Positions 33,428-41,178 of a stretch of 64,000 nt of DNA are shown here, one piece after another. The DNA comes from Collimonas humicola (GTDB lineage Bacteria; Pseudomonadota; Gammaproteobacteria; Burkholderiales; Burkholderiaceae_D). Every line of letters starts with the position of its first letter. Position 1 is the first letter of the stretch. Location of the stretch: contig NZ_JAGQEE010000003.1 in the NCBI RefSeq assembly GCF_018304945.1, forward strand, positions 62,001 through 126,000. The letters are read 5' to 3'. The position numbers were made by a program, and so were the translations under genes. The notes beneath the pieces were generated by a model. The model had not been told where the DNA came from. It ran no database searches and saw nothing but the letters and a program-made list of their open reading frames with translations.

Positions 33428-35800
33428 ATGCGGCCAGCAGCCGAGCAAGCAACATCGCGACTTCCCCGTCGTCTCAAATTCATCCTCGGTTTCAGCATCG
33501 GCCTGATGCTGGCAGCCGGCCTCGCCGGCGGCTACTGGCTGCGCCAGGCCTGGCAGCAGCTGCCTTCGGTTGACCACCTGGCTCGATACAATCCGGCGCT
33601 GCCGTTGCGGATCTATTCCAGCGAAGGCATCCTGCTGGCGGAATACGGCGAGGAGCGCCGCGAATTCCTCCCCATTGAAAAAATTCCGCTGGTGATGCGC
33701 CAGGCCCTGCTGGCCATCGAGGATGCGCGCTTCTATGAGCACGGCGCAGTCGATTTCACCGGCCTGCTGCGCGCAACGCTGGCCAACCTGAGCAGCGGCC
33801 AGCACGGACAGGGCGCCAGCACCATTACCATGCAGGTGGCCCGCGGCTTCTTCCTGACGCGCGAAAAAACGCTGCAGCGCAAGCTGATGGAAATCCTGCT
33901 GTCCTATAAGCTGGAACAGCAGTACAGCAAGGACAAGCTGCTGGAGCTGTACATGAACCAGATCTATCTCGGCGAGCGTTCGTACGGCTTCGCGGCGGCG
34001 TCCAACATCTATTTCGACAAGCCGCTGGATCAGATCAGCGCGGCCGAAGCGGCGATGCTGGCGGGCTTGCCGAAAGCGCCGTCGGCCTATAACCCGGTCG
34101 CCAATCCGCAGCGCGCGGAGACGCGCCAGCACTATATCCTGCAGCGCATGCTGGAACTCGGCTATCTCAAGCCGGATGCATTCCAGCAGGCTATGGAAGA
34201 AAAGCTTGCGCTCAACCCCAGCCGCAATCCGTCGGTGCGGGAAGCCGCCTACGCAGTGGAGGAAGCAAGGCAGATGGTGATCCAGCTGTATCAGGAGCGC
34301 GCCTACACCATGGGGCTGGATGTCACCACCACCATCCAGATGGAGCCGCAGCTGGCAGCCGACAAGCAGCTGCGCTCGGGCCTGCTGGATGCGCAGGGAC
34401 GCAGAGGCTATCGCGGTCCGGAGGCGCAGCTGGCCGCAATCGCCAGCGCTGACGTGGTTCGCACAATACACAAACTGCTGCTGCCCTATCCGGACAGCAG
34501 CGAAATCCTCGCGGCGCTGGTCACCGCAGTCTCGCCGAAGCTGATCAAGGTCGTCTTGCGCAATGGCGAAGCGCTGCAGATCAGCGCCATCGATCCGCGC
34601 ATCGCCGGCGGCTGGGCCAAATTGCCGGCCAGCGACAAGCGCAGCATCGTCCCGGGCTCGGTCATCCGCACCTATCGCGACAGCTCCGATCGCTGGCTGC
34701 TGAGCCAGACGCCGGAAATGGAAGGAGCGCTGATTTCGGTCGACGCCAGGAACGGCGATATCCTGGCGCTGGCCGGCGGCTTCGACTTTTTCCGCAATCC
34801 TTTCGATCACGCCTTGCAAGCGTTCCGCCAGCCCGGCTCCAGCTTCAAGCCTTTTGTCTATTCCGCCGCCCTGGAAAAGGGATATTTCCCGGGCACCATG
34901 GTCGACGATACGCAGCGCGTCCTGCTGCCGCAGGAAACCGGCGCCCGCGCCTGGCGGCCGCGCAATTTCGGCAACAACTACGAAGGCTTCATCACCGTCA
35001 GGCGCGGCCTGATGCGTTCCAAGAACCTGGTGGCCGTAAGCCTGATGCAAGCCTCGGGCGCCGGCTACGTGCAAGAGTTTGCGACGCAGTTCGGCTTCCT
35101 GGCCGAACGCAATCCGGTCTCGCTGCCGCTGGCGCTCGGCGCCGGCGCCGTGACGCCGCTGCAGCTGGCGCAATCCTATGCGGTGTTCGCCAACGGCGGC
35201 TATTCGCAGGCGCCGCGGCTGATCAAGGAAATCCGCGACCGCTCCGGCCAGATTCTGTTTGCCGACAGCGCCCGCAAGAATCCGGGCAAAAAAGTCGTCT
35301 CCGCGCGCAATGCCTACATCATGGACAGCATGCTGCAGGACGTCGTGAAAGCCGGCACCGGCCGCGGCGCCAAGGTGCTGGCGCGCGGCGATGCCGCCGG
35401 CAAGACCGGCACTTCGAACAACGCCTATGACGCCTGGTTCGCCGGTTATTCGTCGGGCGTGGTGTCGGTGGTGTGGCTGGGCTATGATCAGCCTAAATCG
35501 CTGGGCAACACCACCGGCGGCGTAGCGGCGCTGCCGATCTGGAGCCGCTACATGCAAGTCGCGGTGAAGGACCGCAGCGAACAGGTACGGGACGAGCCGG
35601 CAGGGCTCAGCGTCTACGACGGCGACTATGTCTATTCGGAGTACCTGAAGGGCAGCTGCCTGGCGGACAGCAATCCCTTCATCCACAGCAAGTTCAAGTG
35701 CCAGGCTGACGGCAGCGCCGGCCCGGCGCTTGAAAAAGAAGCCTTGAACGCGGCACAGGAACGCGAGCAGATCCTGAAACTGTTTTCTTCCGGAGACTAA
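33428..35800 (+). CDS. mrcA: Penicillin-binding protein 1A
   Basis: Bifunctional peptidoglycan synthase anchored in the inner membrane. The 790 residues contain a cytoplasmic tail, a transmembrane helix (about 18-36), a GT51 transglycosylase domain with AIEDARFYEHGAVD, GASTITMQVARGFF, RKLMEILLSYKLE and LYMNQIYLGERSYG, and a transpeptidase domain with the SxxK motif in QPGSSFKPFVYS near residue 474, SKN in RSKNLVAVSL, and KTGT in AAGKTGTSNNAYDAWFAGYS near residue 658. The ATG at 33428 has a CAGGAG ribosome-binding site. The frame is open upstream into the LysR gene, but that part is antisense. Confidence 0.95.
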   Translation: MRPAAEQATSRLPRRLKFILGFSIGLMLAAGLAGGYWLRQAWQQLPSVDHLARYNPALPLRIYSSEGILLAEYGEERREFLPIEKIPLVMRQALLAIEDARFYEHGAVDFTGLLRATLANLSSGQHGQGASTITMQVARGFFLTREKTLQRKLMEILLSYKLEQQYSKDKLLELYMNQIYLGERSYGFAAASNIYFDKPLDQISAAEAAMLAGLPKAPSAYNPVANPQRAETRQHYILQRMLELGYLKPDAFQQAMEEKLALNPSRNPSVREAAYAVEEARQMVIQLYQERAYTMGLDVTTTIQMEPQLAADKQLRSGLLDAQGRRGYRGPEAQLAAIASADVVRTIHKLLLPYPDSSEILAALVTAVSPKLIKVVLRNGEALQISAIDPRIAGGWAKLPASDKRSIVPGSVIRTYRDSSDRWLLSQTPEMEGALISVDARNGDILALAGGFDFFRNPFDHALQAFRQPGSSFKPFVYSAALEKGYFPGTMVDDTQRVLLPQETGARAWRPRNFGNNYEGFITVRRGLMRSKNLVAVSLMQASGAGYVQEFATQFGFLAERNPVSLPLALGAGAVTPLQLAQSYAVFANGGYSQAPRLIKEIRDRSGQILFADSARKNPGKKVVSARNAYIMDSMLQDVVKAGTGRGAKVLARGDAAGKTGTSNNAYDAWFAGYSSGVVSVVWLGYDQPKSLGNTTGGVAALPIWSRYMQVAVKDRSEQVRDEPAGLSVYDGDYVYSEYLKGSCLADSNPFIHSKFKCQADGSAGPALEKEALNAAQEREQILKLFSSGD

Positions 35801-35803
35801 GCC

Positions 35804-36427
35804 ATGCTTCTGCATACCATCTATCTGATTGCGATCGTGGCCGAAGCCATGTCCGGCGCCATCATGGGCATGCGGCGCGACATGGACCTGTTCGGCATCT
35901 GCGTGGTCGGCACCATCACCGCGCTTGGCGGCGGCACCATCCGCGACGTCTTGCTGGGCAACTATCCGCTGGGCTGGATCGCCCATCCGCAATACCTGCT
36001 GTTCACCGTCGGCGCCGCCCTCGTCACCGCCCTGGTGGCGCGCTTCCTGCACCATCTGCGCAACGTGTTCCTGGTGGTCGACGGCCTCGGCCTGGTGGCG
36101 TTCAGCGTGATCGGCTGCGACATCGCCCGCGCCAACGGCATGGCGCCAGGCATCGTGATCCTGGCCGGCATGATTACCGGCGTCTTCGGCGGCCTGCTGC
36201 GCGATGTCTTGTGCAACCAGATTCCGCTGGTGCTGCAGCGCGAGCTGTACGCCACCATCGCCTTGCTTACCGGCGCCTTGTATGTCGGCCTGCTGTGGCT
36301 CGATGTCGATCCGGCGGTTGCGCCGCTGGCCGCCATCGGCAGCGGCTTCCTGTGCCGCCTGCTGGCCATGCGCTTCCACTGGAAGCTGCCGAGTTTCAAC
36401 GGCAGCGGCATCCGGGGATTCGAGTAG
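35804..36427 (+). CDS. TRIC/UPF0126-type membrane channel protein
   Basis: A 207-residue inner-membrane protein with about seven helices arranged as two repeats, each with the family motif: TALGGGTIRDVLLGNYPLGWI near residue 45 and GVFGGLLRDVLCNQIPLVL near residue 130. This is the bacterial trimeric intracellular cation channel (YadS/YicG) family; bacterial members are proposed potassium channels or small-molecule carriers. It starts three bases after the PBP1A stop and is co-transcribed with it. Confidence 0.9.
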   Translation: MLLHTIYLIAIVAEAMSGAIMGMRRDMDLFGICVVGTITALGGGTIRDVLLGNYPLGWIAHPQYLLFTVGAALVTALVARFLHHLRNVFLVVDGLGLVAFSVIGCDIARANGMAPGIVILAGMITGVFGGLLRDVLCNQIPLVLQRELYATIALLTGALYVGLLWLDVDPAVAPLAAIGSGFLCRLLAMRFHWKLPSFNGSGIRGFE

Positions 36428-36451
36428 CGCTCCGCTAGTTTCAAGGGATGC

Positions 36452-36473
36452 GGGACCGCCGCGCGGGCGGCCC
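36452..36473. terminator. GC-rich hairpin between convergent genes
   Basis: GGGACCGCC pairs with GGCGGCCC across a short GCGCG-type loop, between the convergent TRIC-type and porin genes. No clear T-run follows on either strand, so intrinsic termination is uncertain. Confidence 0.4.
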
Positions 36474-36492
36474 CTGTTCCGCGGTTTCCGTC

Positions 36493-37578
36493 TTAGAACG
36501 AATGATGCATGCCGACTGTCGTCACCAGCTGGCTGGCGCTGCCGGAGACACCGGTTGAACCGCCGGCGCCGGTGCCATTCATCACGGCATATCTGGCGTC
36601 GCCGCCGGCCCGTTGATAGGCTGCCTGCAGATACAGCTCAGTGCGCTTGGAGAGCGCATGCACATTGCTCAGGCTGAACGTGTTCCAGCGCGCGCCTTCC
36701 AGCTTGGACAAGCCGTATCCGAGATTCAAGGTATCGGCCGTCGCATAGTGCCATGCCGCGCCCAGGTCCAGGTTTTTCTGTTTCGGAGAAATTTCTGTCG
36801 GCAAGGCGATCTTGGTCTGCGTGTAGATGCCGTTCAGCCGCACGCTGCCCAACGTGTATCCAAGCCCTGCCGCCACCGTGGTCAAGCTGTTGAAGACGGT
36901 CGCTGCGCTGCCCAGCTTCAGGCTGCCGAGGAAAGCGCCGGCATAGCCGGCCGGGCGGTCGTTCAGCTTGGAATAAGCCAGGACAGCCCGCAAAGGACCA
37001 TTCACATAGCTGGCGCCGGCGCTCACGTTGCGGCCCTTGCTGTTATCGCCTGCGACCTCGCCGAAGCCGACCATGCCGCTCATCTGCAGACCGGCGAAGG
37101 TCGGCGATGTGTAGCGCACGGCGTTGTCGAACTGGTAGGTGTTGGCCAGGCTGTCCAGATTCCCCGGATGGAACAGATACCAGTTGGTCAGCTGATAGCC
37201 GTTGCTGAGCTTGCCGGCGTAATCGAACACGATATCCGGCATATGGCCCATGGTCACGGCGCCGAAATCGCCGGACAGGCCAACCGTGCTCATGCGGTTG
37301 AACAGCTTCCCGGCCGATGGCTGGGCCCCGGTGTCGGTATAAAATCCGCTTTCCAGCTGAAAAGTAGCTTTCAGGCCGCCGCCCAGGTCTTCGCTGCCGC
37401 GAAAGCCGATGCGGTCGGGCTGCATGGTGCCTTGGTCCAGTCGCACCACAGAACTTCCGCCTAAATTATTGACATAGGCAACGCCGGCGTCCAGGCTGCC
37501 GTAAATCGTCACATTGCTTTGCGCAGATGCGCTCGCCGCCAGGCCGCTTGCCGCCAAGGCGATCAATATTTTCTTCAT
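36493..37578 (-). CDS. Gram-negative porin (OmpC-like, betaproteobacterial)
   Basis: A 361-residue 16-strand outer-membrane porin. Signal peptide MKKILIALAASGLAASASAQ, then the typical first strand SNVTIYGSLDAGVAYVNN, repeated aromatic-girdled strands, the loop motif in GFRGSEDLGGGLKATFQLESGFY, and the terminal strand QLVTTVGMHHSF ending in phenylalanine for Bam recognition. The ATG at 37578 has a GGGGGAG ribosome-binding site; an upstream in-frame start lacks one. A site matching those before the catabolic operon and the MFS gene lies about 100 bases upstream, so it may admit the operon's substrate. Confidence 0.94.
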   Translation of the reverse strand: MKKILIALAASGLAASASAQSNVTIYGSLDAGVAYVNNLGGSSVVRLDQGTMQPDRIGFRGSEDLGGGLKATFQLESGFYTDTGAQPSAGKLFNRMSTVGLSGDFGAVTMGHMPDIVFDYAGKLSNGYQLTNWYLFHPGNLDSLANTYQFDNAVRYTSPTFAGLQMSGMVGFGEVAGDNSKGRNVSAGASYVNGPLRAVLAYSKLNDRPAGYAGAFLGSLKLGSAATVFNSLTTVAAGLGYTLGSVRLNGIYTQTKIALPTEISPKQKNLDLGAAWHYATADTLNLGYGLSKLEGARWNTFSLSNVHALSKRTELYLQAAYQRAGGDARYAVMNGTGAGGSTGVSGSASQLVTTVGMHHSF

Positions 37579-37680
37579 GCTTGTCTCCCCCTTCATCGAA
37601 TTACCACGGCGTAGCCGTGTCCACCGTCCCCATATGCCCCGCGCTTACGAGATGTGAGCTTGCCGGATCGCCGATATTCG

Positions 37681-37712
37681 TTTCATATATAAATCAGCGT
37701 TCCATAAAAAAG
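37681..37712. promoter_or_regulatory. Putative IclR-type operator D, upstream of the porin
   Basis: TTTCATATATAAATCAGCG, then TTCCATAAAAAAG, aligns without gaps to the site at 50716-50747 (TTTCATATATAAAACAATG, then ACTCATATATGG). It lies 103-134 bases upstream of the porin ATG. The IclR assignment is inference from the regulator coded in the neighbouring operon. Confidence 0.55.
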
Positions 37713-37718
37713 ATTGCG

Positions 37719-37752
37719 CAAAAAAATGCCCGAAGCATACTCGGGCATTCTT
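37719..37752 (-). terminator. Rho-independent terminator of the catabolic operon
   Basis: Read on the minus strand, AATGCCCGA pairs with TCGGGCATT around a seven-base loop and is followed by TTTTTTT. It starts 10 bases after the reductase stop, and closes the operon before the porin promoter region. Confidence 0.9.
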
Positions 37753-37758
37753 TTGCGA

Positions 37759-38709
37759 CTACAGGTCGAGCACCAGGCGCTTTCCTTTGCAGCCGGATAC
37801 GCACACCATCATCACCTTGTTCGAGGCGCGCTCGCTCTTGCTGAGCACGCCGTCGCGATGCTCGGGCTCGCCTTCCAGCACCCGGGTTTCGCACGAGCCG
37901 CAAACGCCTTCGCGGCAGCTGTGCTCAACTTCCAGGCCGGCATCCAGCAAGGCGTCCAGCAGCGATTTCCCGGCCGGCACCGCGACCGTCTTCTTGCTGC
38001 GCGCGAGTTCTGCCACGTATTCCCCGCTTTGCACCGCGGCGACATTGTCGGCGGCAGCGAAGCGCTCGATATGCACATTCGGCAAATCCAGCTCGGCGCA
38101 TATGGATTCGAACGCATTGAGCATCGGCGTCGGTCCGCAGCAATAGAAATGCGCATCCTTCGGCTTGGTTGCCAGATAGGCGCGCAGATCGGACGGTGCG
38201 CCTTGTTCGTCGTCGAAATGCGCGTTCACGCCATCCTGCCGCAGCAGCGCCGTGCTGAACGCCGCTTCGCCGCGCGATCTCGCGCAGTACAGCAGTTCGC
38301 ACGACTTGCCCTCGCTGCGCAGCTGGTTCAGCATGCAAGAGATCGGCGTGATGCCTATGCCGCCGGCAATCAGCACCGAGTGCGCGGCGGACGCGTCCAG
38401 AGGAAAATTATTGCGCGGCGCTGAAATCTTCATGTCGGCGCCGACCCGCAGCTGTTCATGCACGTAGCGCGAACCGCCGCGGCTGTTGCGATCGTTGAGC
38501 ACGCCGACCACATAGCGATGGCGCTCGGCCGCCGCGTTCAGCAGGGAATAGCTGCGCACAATGCCGTTAGCCAGATGCAGGTCGATGTGCGCGCCGGCTT
38601 CGAAAGGCGGCAGCGCATTGCCGTCGGCCGCCACCAGCTCCATGCTGAGGATGCCTTTGGCCTCGTAGCGCATCTGCTGCACGCGCACTGTAATCAGTGA
38701 GTTGCTCAT
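37759..38709 (-). CDS. PDR/VanB-type oxygenase reductase (FMN, NAD, plant-type 2Fe-2S)
   Basis: Electron-transfer partner of the adjacent Rieske oxygenase. Domains of the 316 residues: FMN-binding (GIVRSYSLLNAAAERHRYVVGV), NAD-binding (VLIAGGIGITPISCMLNQL, then HFYCCGPTPMLNAFE), and a C-terminal plant-type ferredoxin with cluster cysteines in SCREGVCGSCETRV and a last cysteine in MVCVSGCKG. This is the phthalate dioxygenase reductase/VanB layout. The start overlaps the oxygenase stop by four bases. Last gene of the operon. Confidence 0.93.
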   Translation of the reverse strand: MSNSLITVRVQQMRYEAKGILSMELVAADGNALPPFEAGAHIDLHLANGIVRSYSLLNAAAERHRYVVGVLNDRNSRGGSRYVHEQLRVGADMKISAPRNNFPLDASAAHSVLIAGGIGITPISCMLNQLRSEGKSCELLYCARSRGEAAFSTALLRQDGVNAHFDDEQGAPSDLRAYLATKPKDAHFYCCGPTPMLNAFESICAELDLPNVHIERFAAADNVAAVQSGEYVAELARSKKTVAVPAGKSLLDALLDAGLEVEHSCREGVCGSCETRVLEGEPEHRDGVLSKSERASNKVMMVCVSGCKGKRLVLDL

Positions 38710-39731
38710 GCTGTCTGGCTCTCAGCTTTGGCCAGCTGCTCCTTGGCCAGGTTGCGCATATGGCGGCGCAGGCGGACGATGCCCATATCGTGCTGGTACA
38801 GCATTTCGTGCTGGTTGGCGTCCGGCTCCATCACTTCCAGCACGACGCGATCCTGCTCCAGCACCGCCCAATGGCGCGCCTCCAGGCGGTTGCGATAGAG
38901 GAAACGCCAGGTATCGCGCTGCCATCCGCTCACCTTGCGGCAGCGCCAGTGGAACACCGCGGCGACGTTATCGCTGATTGGGGCATAGCTGCCGATGATG
39001 TAGAAGCTGCCGCCGGGTCCGCCGGTTTTCGGATAGGGAATCGCCAGGCGCATCCAGTGAAGATCTGTATCGGCCCATTCCGTCCAGTCGAAATTGACGC
39101 CGGTCTGGCCTTCTTTTTCAAATACAAAGCCGATGTCGGTTTCGCGCACGCGGAAGGTTGCCGTGCTGTCGCCCTCTGCCATCGAGTGCGACTGCTTGTG
39201 CAAGAAAGTGCCGTGCATCGGATCCATCACGTTGTCGAGCACGTAGCGGTAGCCGCCCTTCCATTCGGTGTAGCACAGGAAGTGGGAATATTCATCACTG
39301 GTCAGTTCTTCCGGGAGCTGCAACGGCGGCGGCTGCTCGACATCGGCGCTGGAGTTGTACAGGAAGATCGCACCGCAGGCTTCCTGCACGTGGAAGGAAC
39401 GGGTCGCTTTCGCGCCTTCGAGCTTGCAGCCAGGACTGCCAGGCACGCTGGTGACAACCCCGTCGAAACGCACTTGCACGCCGTGATAACCGCAAGCGAT
39501 ACGGTCGCCCAGGGCGATCCCCATCGACAATGGCGCGCCGCGATGCGGGCAATGGTCTTCCAGCGCATGCAATTTACCGGACGCTTCGCGCCAGATGACG
39601 AATTTCCGCCCCAGGCGGCGCAGCGACACGGGACGCTCGGCGACGAAATCGGAAGGGCAAATCGGATACCACAAATCTTTCAATCCGGCGCTCAGCACCG
39701 CTTCAACCGGATCATTGGCTGTCGTTCTCAT
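38706..39731 (-). CDS. Rieske non-heme iron oxygenase, VanA-like
   Basis: Oxygenase component of a two-component ring hydroxylase or demethylase. The 341 residues carry the Rieske 2Fe-2S ligands in EDHCPHRGAPLSMG and ACGYHGVQVRFDG (C-x-H and C-x2-H), near residues 65 and 85. The mononuclear iron region follows, with NVMDPMHGTFLHKQSH holding the two histidines and the bridging aspartate. No small subunit gene is present, in keeping with VanA/phthalate-type homotrimers. The ATG at 39731 has AGGAG seven bases before it. The substrate is not determined. Confidence 0.92.
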   Translation of the reverse strand: MRTTANDPVEAVLSAGLKDLWYPICPSDFVAERPVSLRRLGRKFVIWREASGKLHALEDHCPHRGAPLSMGIALGDRIACGYHGVQVRFDGVVTSVPGSPGCKLEGAKATRSFHVQEACGAIFLYNSSADVEQPPPLQLPEELTSDEYSHFLCYTEWKGGYRYVLDNVMDPMHGTFLHKQSHSMAEGDSTATFRVRETDIGFVFEKEGQTGVNFDWTEWADTDLHWMRLAIPYPKTGGPGGSFYIIGSYAPISDNVAAVFHWRCRKVSGWQRDTWRFLYRNRLEARHWAVLEQDRVVLEVMEPDANQHEMLYQHDMGIVRLRRHMRNLAKEQLAKAESQTA

Positions 39732-39759
39732 CACTATTCTCCTGAATGACTCGGTCGGC

Positions 39760-39993
39760 TTACGCCGCCAGTCTGGCGATTTCTTCTTGATACAAAGTCT
39801 CGGTCCAGATGCCGCCGTTGAGCGGGCAACCCGGTCCGGTGCGGTTCAGATGGGCTACCAGCCCCGGCAAGTCGTGGATGCCGGCTGCAAATGCGCGTTC
39901 GATGGAATCGCCCAGCAAGTCTTCAAACTGGGTCGGCTGGCGCCGCCGCGCCTGGTGCGGATTGAGATAGACATCCTGTTTTGCATCGTTCAT
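39760..39993 (-). CDS. Small protein, recombinase-like helix-turn-helix family
   Basis: A 77-residue protein, MNDAKQDVYLNPHQARR and onward, ending GGIWTETLYQEEIARLAA. The pattern matches the small family named for a recombinase-like helix-turn-helix domain that I know from Rieske-oxygenase operons; the name describes fold, not activity. Its ATG overlaps the stop of the 55-codon gene upstream by one base, and it lies 28 bases before the oxygenase. Its position suggests an accessory role with the oxygenase or ring-cleavage enzyme, not a DNA-binding role. Confidence 0.75.
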   Translation of the reverse strand: MNDAKQDVYLNPHQARRRQPTQFEDLLGDSIERAFAAGIHDLPGLVAHLNRTGPGCPLNGGIWTETLYQEEIARLAA

Positions 39994-40160
39994 TACTGAC
40001 CTCCATTTTTTACGCGTTCGCGGATACGCTCACGCACAGGTACAAAATCGCAAGCGGGATAACATTCGGTACGATAGGCGTCCCAAACGCTGCGCTCGAA
40101 TTCGACATTCGCCAGCAGCATGGTTTCTGGCCGCCCGCTCTCGGTTTTCAATGCTGACAT
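39993..40160 (-). CDS. 55-residue operon protein of unknown function
   Basis: A very short gene starting at the ATG at 40158-40160: MSALKTESGRPETMLLANVE, then an acidic and arginine-rich part with two cysteines in ECYPACDFVPVRERIRERV. It begins 14 bases after the VOC enzyme stop and its stop overlaps the next ATG by one base. The close packing and the sensible codon use support it as real. I do not recognise the family. Confidence 0.7.
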   Translation of the reverse strand: MSALKTESGRPETMLLANVEFERSVWDAYRTECYPACDFVPVRERIRERVKNGGQ

Positions 40161-40174
40161 GTGATTGCCTCGCC

Positions 40175-41140
40175 TCAGGACTTGCCGCGGTCGGTCAGGA
40201 ATTTGCCGCTTGGTCCTTCGGCATTTTTCTGGCGGCGGGTATTGCCGTCGATGCCGCCGTCGATCGCCCATTCGGCGAACACGGTAGGACCGGGCTCAAA
40301 GTCGCGAGCCTGCCAATCCTGGTTGAGCTGGTCTTCGTCGGCGTAGTATTCGATCAGGCCGCCGGCGGGATTGCGGAAATACCAGAAGTAGGCCGATGAG
40401 ATCGGATGTCGGCCTGGCCCCAGCTGCGTATCCCAGCCCTGGCGCGACATATGCATGCCGCCGCCGAACACTTCGTGGATGTCGCGCACGGTAAACGCGA
40501 CATGGTTCAGGCCGGCGCGCGCCTCGGGCGGCTGCAGCAGGAAAATATCGTGATGGCCGCCCTCGGCGGCGCAGCGCAGGAAGGCGCCGCGCCCGGGGTA
40601 ATGATCGGATGGCACGAAGCCGAAATTGTCACAGTAAAAATTTTCGCAAGCCTGCACGTCCTTGACGAAAAACACCACATGACCGACTTCGATAGGCGCG
40701 GCGCGTTCGTAGGCCGGGCTGCGCTGGTTGATGCGATGCTTGTGGGACCAGGTATTCATTTCAGCGCACTCGACTTCTATCTCGCGCTTGCGCGTGACCT
40801 GGAAGCGTACCGCCAGGCCGTTCGGATCGGTACAGCCGATGCGCTGGCCCTGGTTCACATAGCCGGGCAAGCCGGCAATGCGGCCGGCGAAACGCTCCAG
40901 CACTTCAACCGACGATACGCCCCAGACCACTTCGCGCAAGGTCGGGCCGGCTTCTATCGCCGGCGGCAACCCGGGATCGCCGCTATGCTTGACGATCACC
41001 CGGCAACCGTTCTGCGTTTCAAACACCAGCGCGCTCTCGCTCTCCAGGACCTGCACCATGCCCCAGTCGGAAAAAAATTTCTTGCACAACGGCAGGTCGT
41101 CCGCGCCGTAGGTGATTTCATCTATGCCTAATACATCCAT
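40175..41140 (-). CDS. Two-domain VOC protein, extradiol dioxygenase-like
   Basis: A 321-residue vicinal-oxygen-chelate protein with two modules. The second module keeps a 2-His-1-Glu iron triad: histidine in IEVGHVVFFVKDV near residue 153, histidine in AGLNHVAFTVRDI, and glutamate in GGLIEYYADED. This is the type I extradiol dioxygenase arrangement, so ring cleavage of a catechol-like intermediate is the likely role. The first module (GIDEITYGADDLPLCKKFF) lacks these ligands, as usual. The ATG at 41140 has GAGGAG upstream; a longer frame does not. Confidence 0.85.
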   Translation of the reverse strand: MDVLGIDEITYGADDLPLCKKFFSDWGMVQVLESESALVFETQNGCRVIVKHSGDPGLPPAIEAGPTLREVVWGVSSVEVLERFAGRIAGLPGYVNQGQRIGCTDPNGLAVRFQVTRKREIEVECAEMNTWSHKHRINQRSPAYERAAPIEVGHVVFFVKDVQACENFYCDNFGFVPSDHYPGRGAFLRCAAEGGHHDIFLLQPPEARAGLNHVAFTVRDIHEVFGGGMHMSRQGWDTQLGPGRHPISSAYFWYFRNPAGGLIEYYADEDQLNQDWQARDFEPGPTVFAEWAIDGGIDGNTRRQKNAEGPSGKFLTDRGKS

Positions 41141-41178
41141 TACCGTGTCTCCTCGCTTTACCTCTTTATTACTGCCGT

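Noticed and set aside
33413-36379. A 988-codon open frame on the minus strand across PBP1A and the TRIC-type gene
   Set aside because: It is antisense to two well-supported + strand genes and has the low-complexity composition of a shadow frame.
39760-39993. The 77-residue protein as a phage-type recombinase or mobile element remnant
   Set aside because: The family name refers to a fold resemblance only. The gene is embedded in a metabolic operon with one-base overlap and no repeats or integrase nearby.
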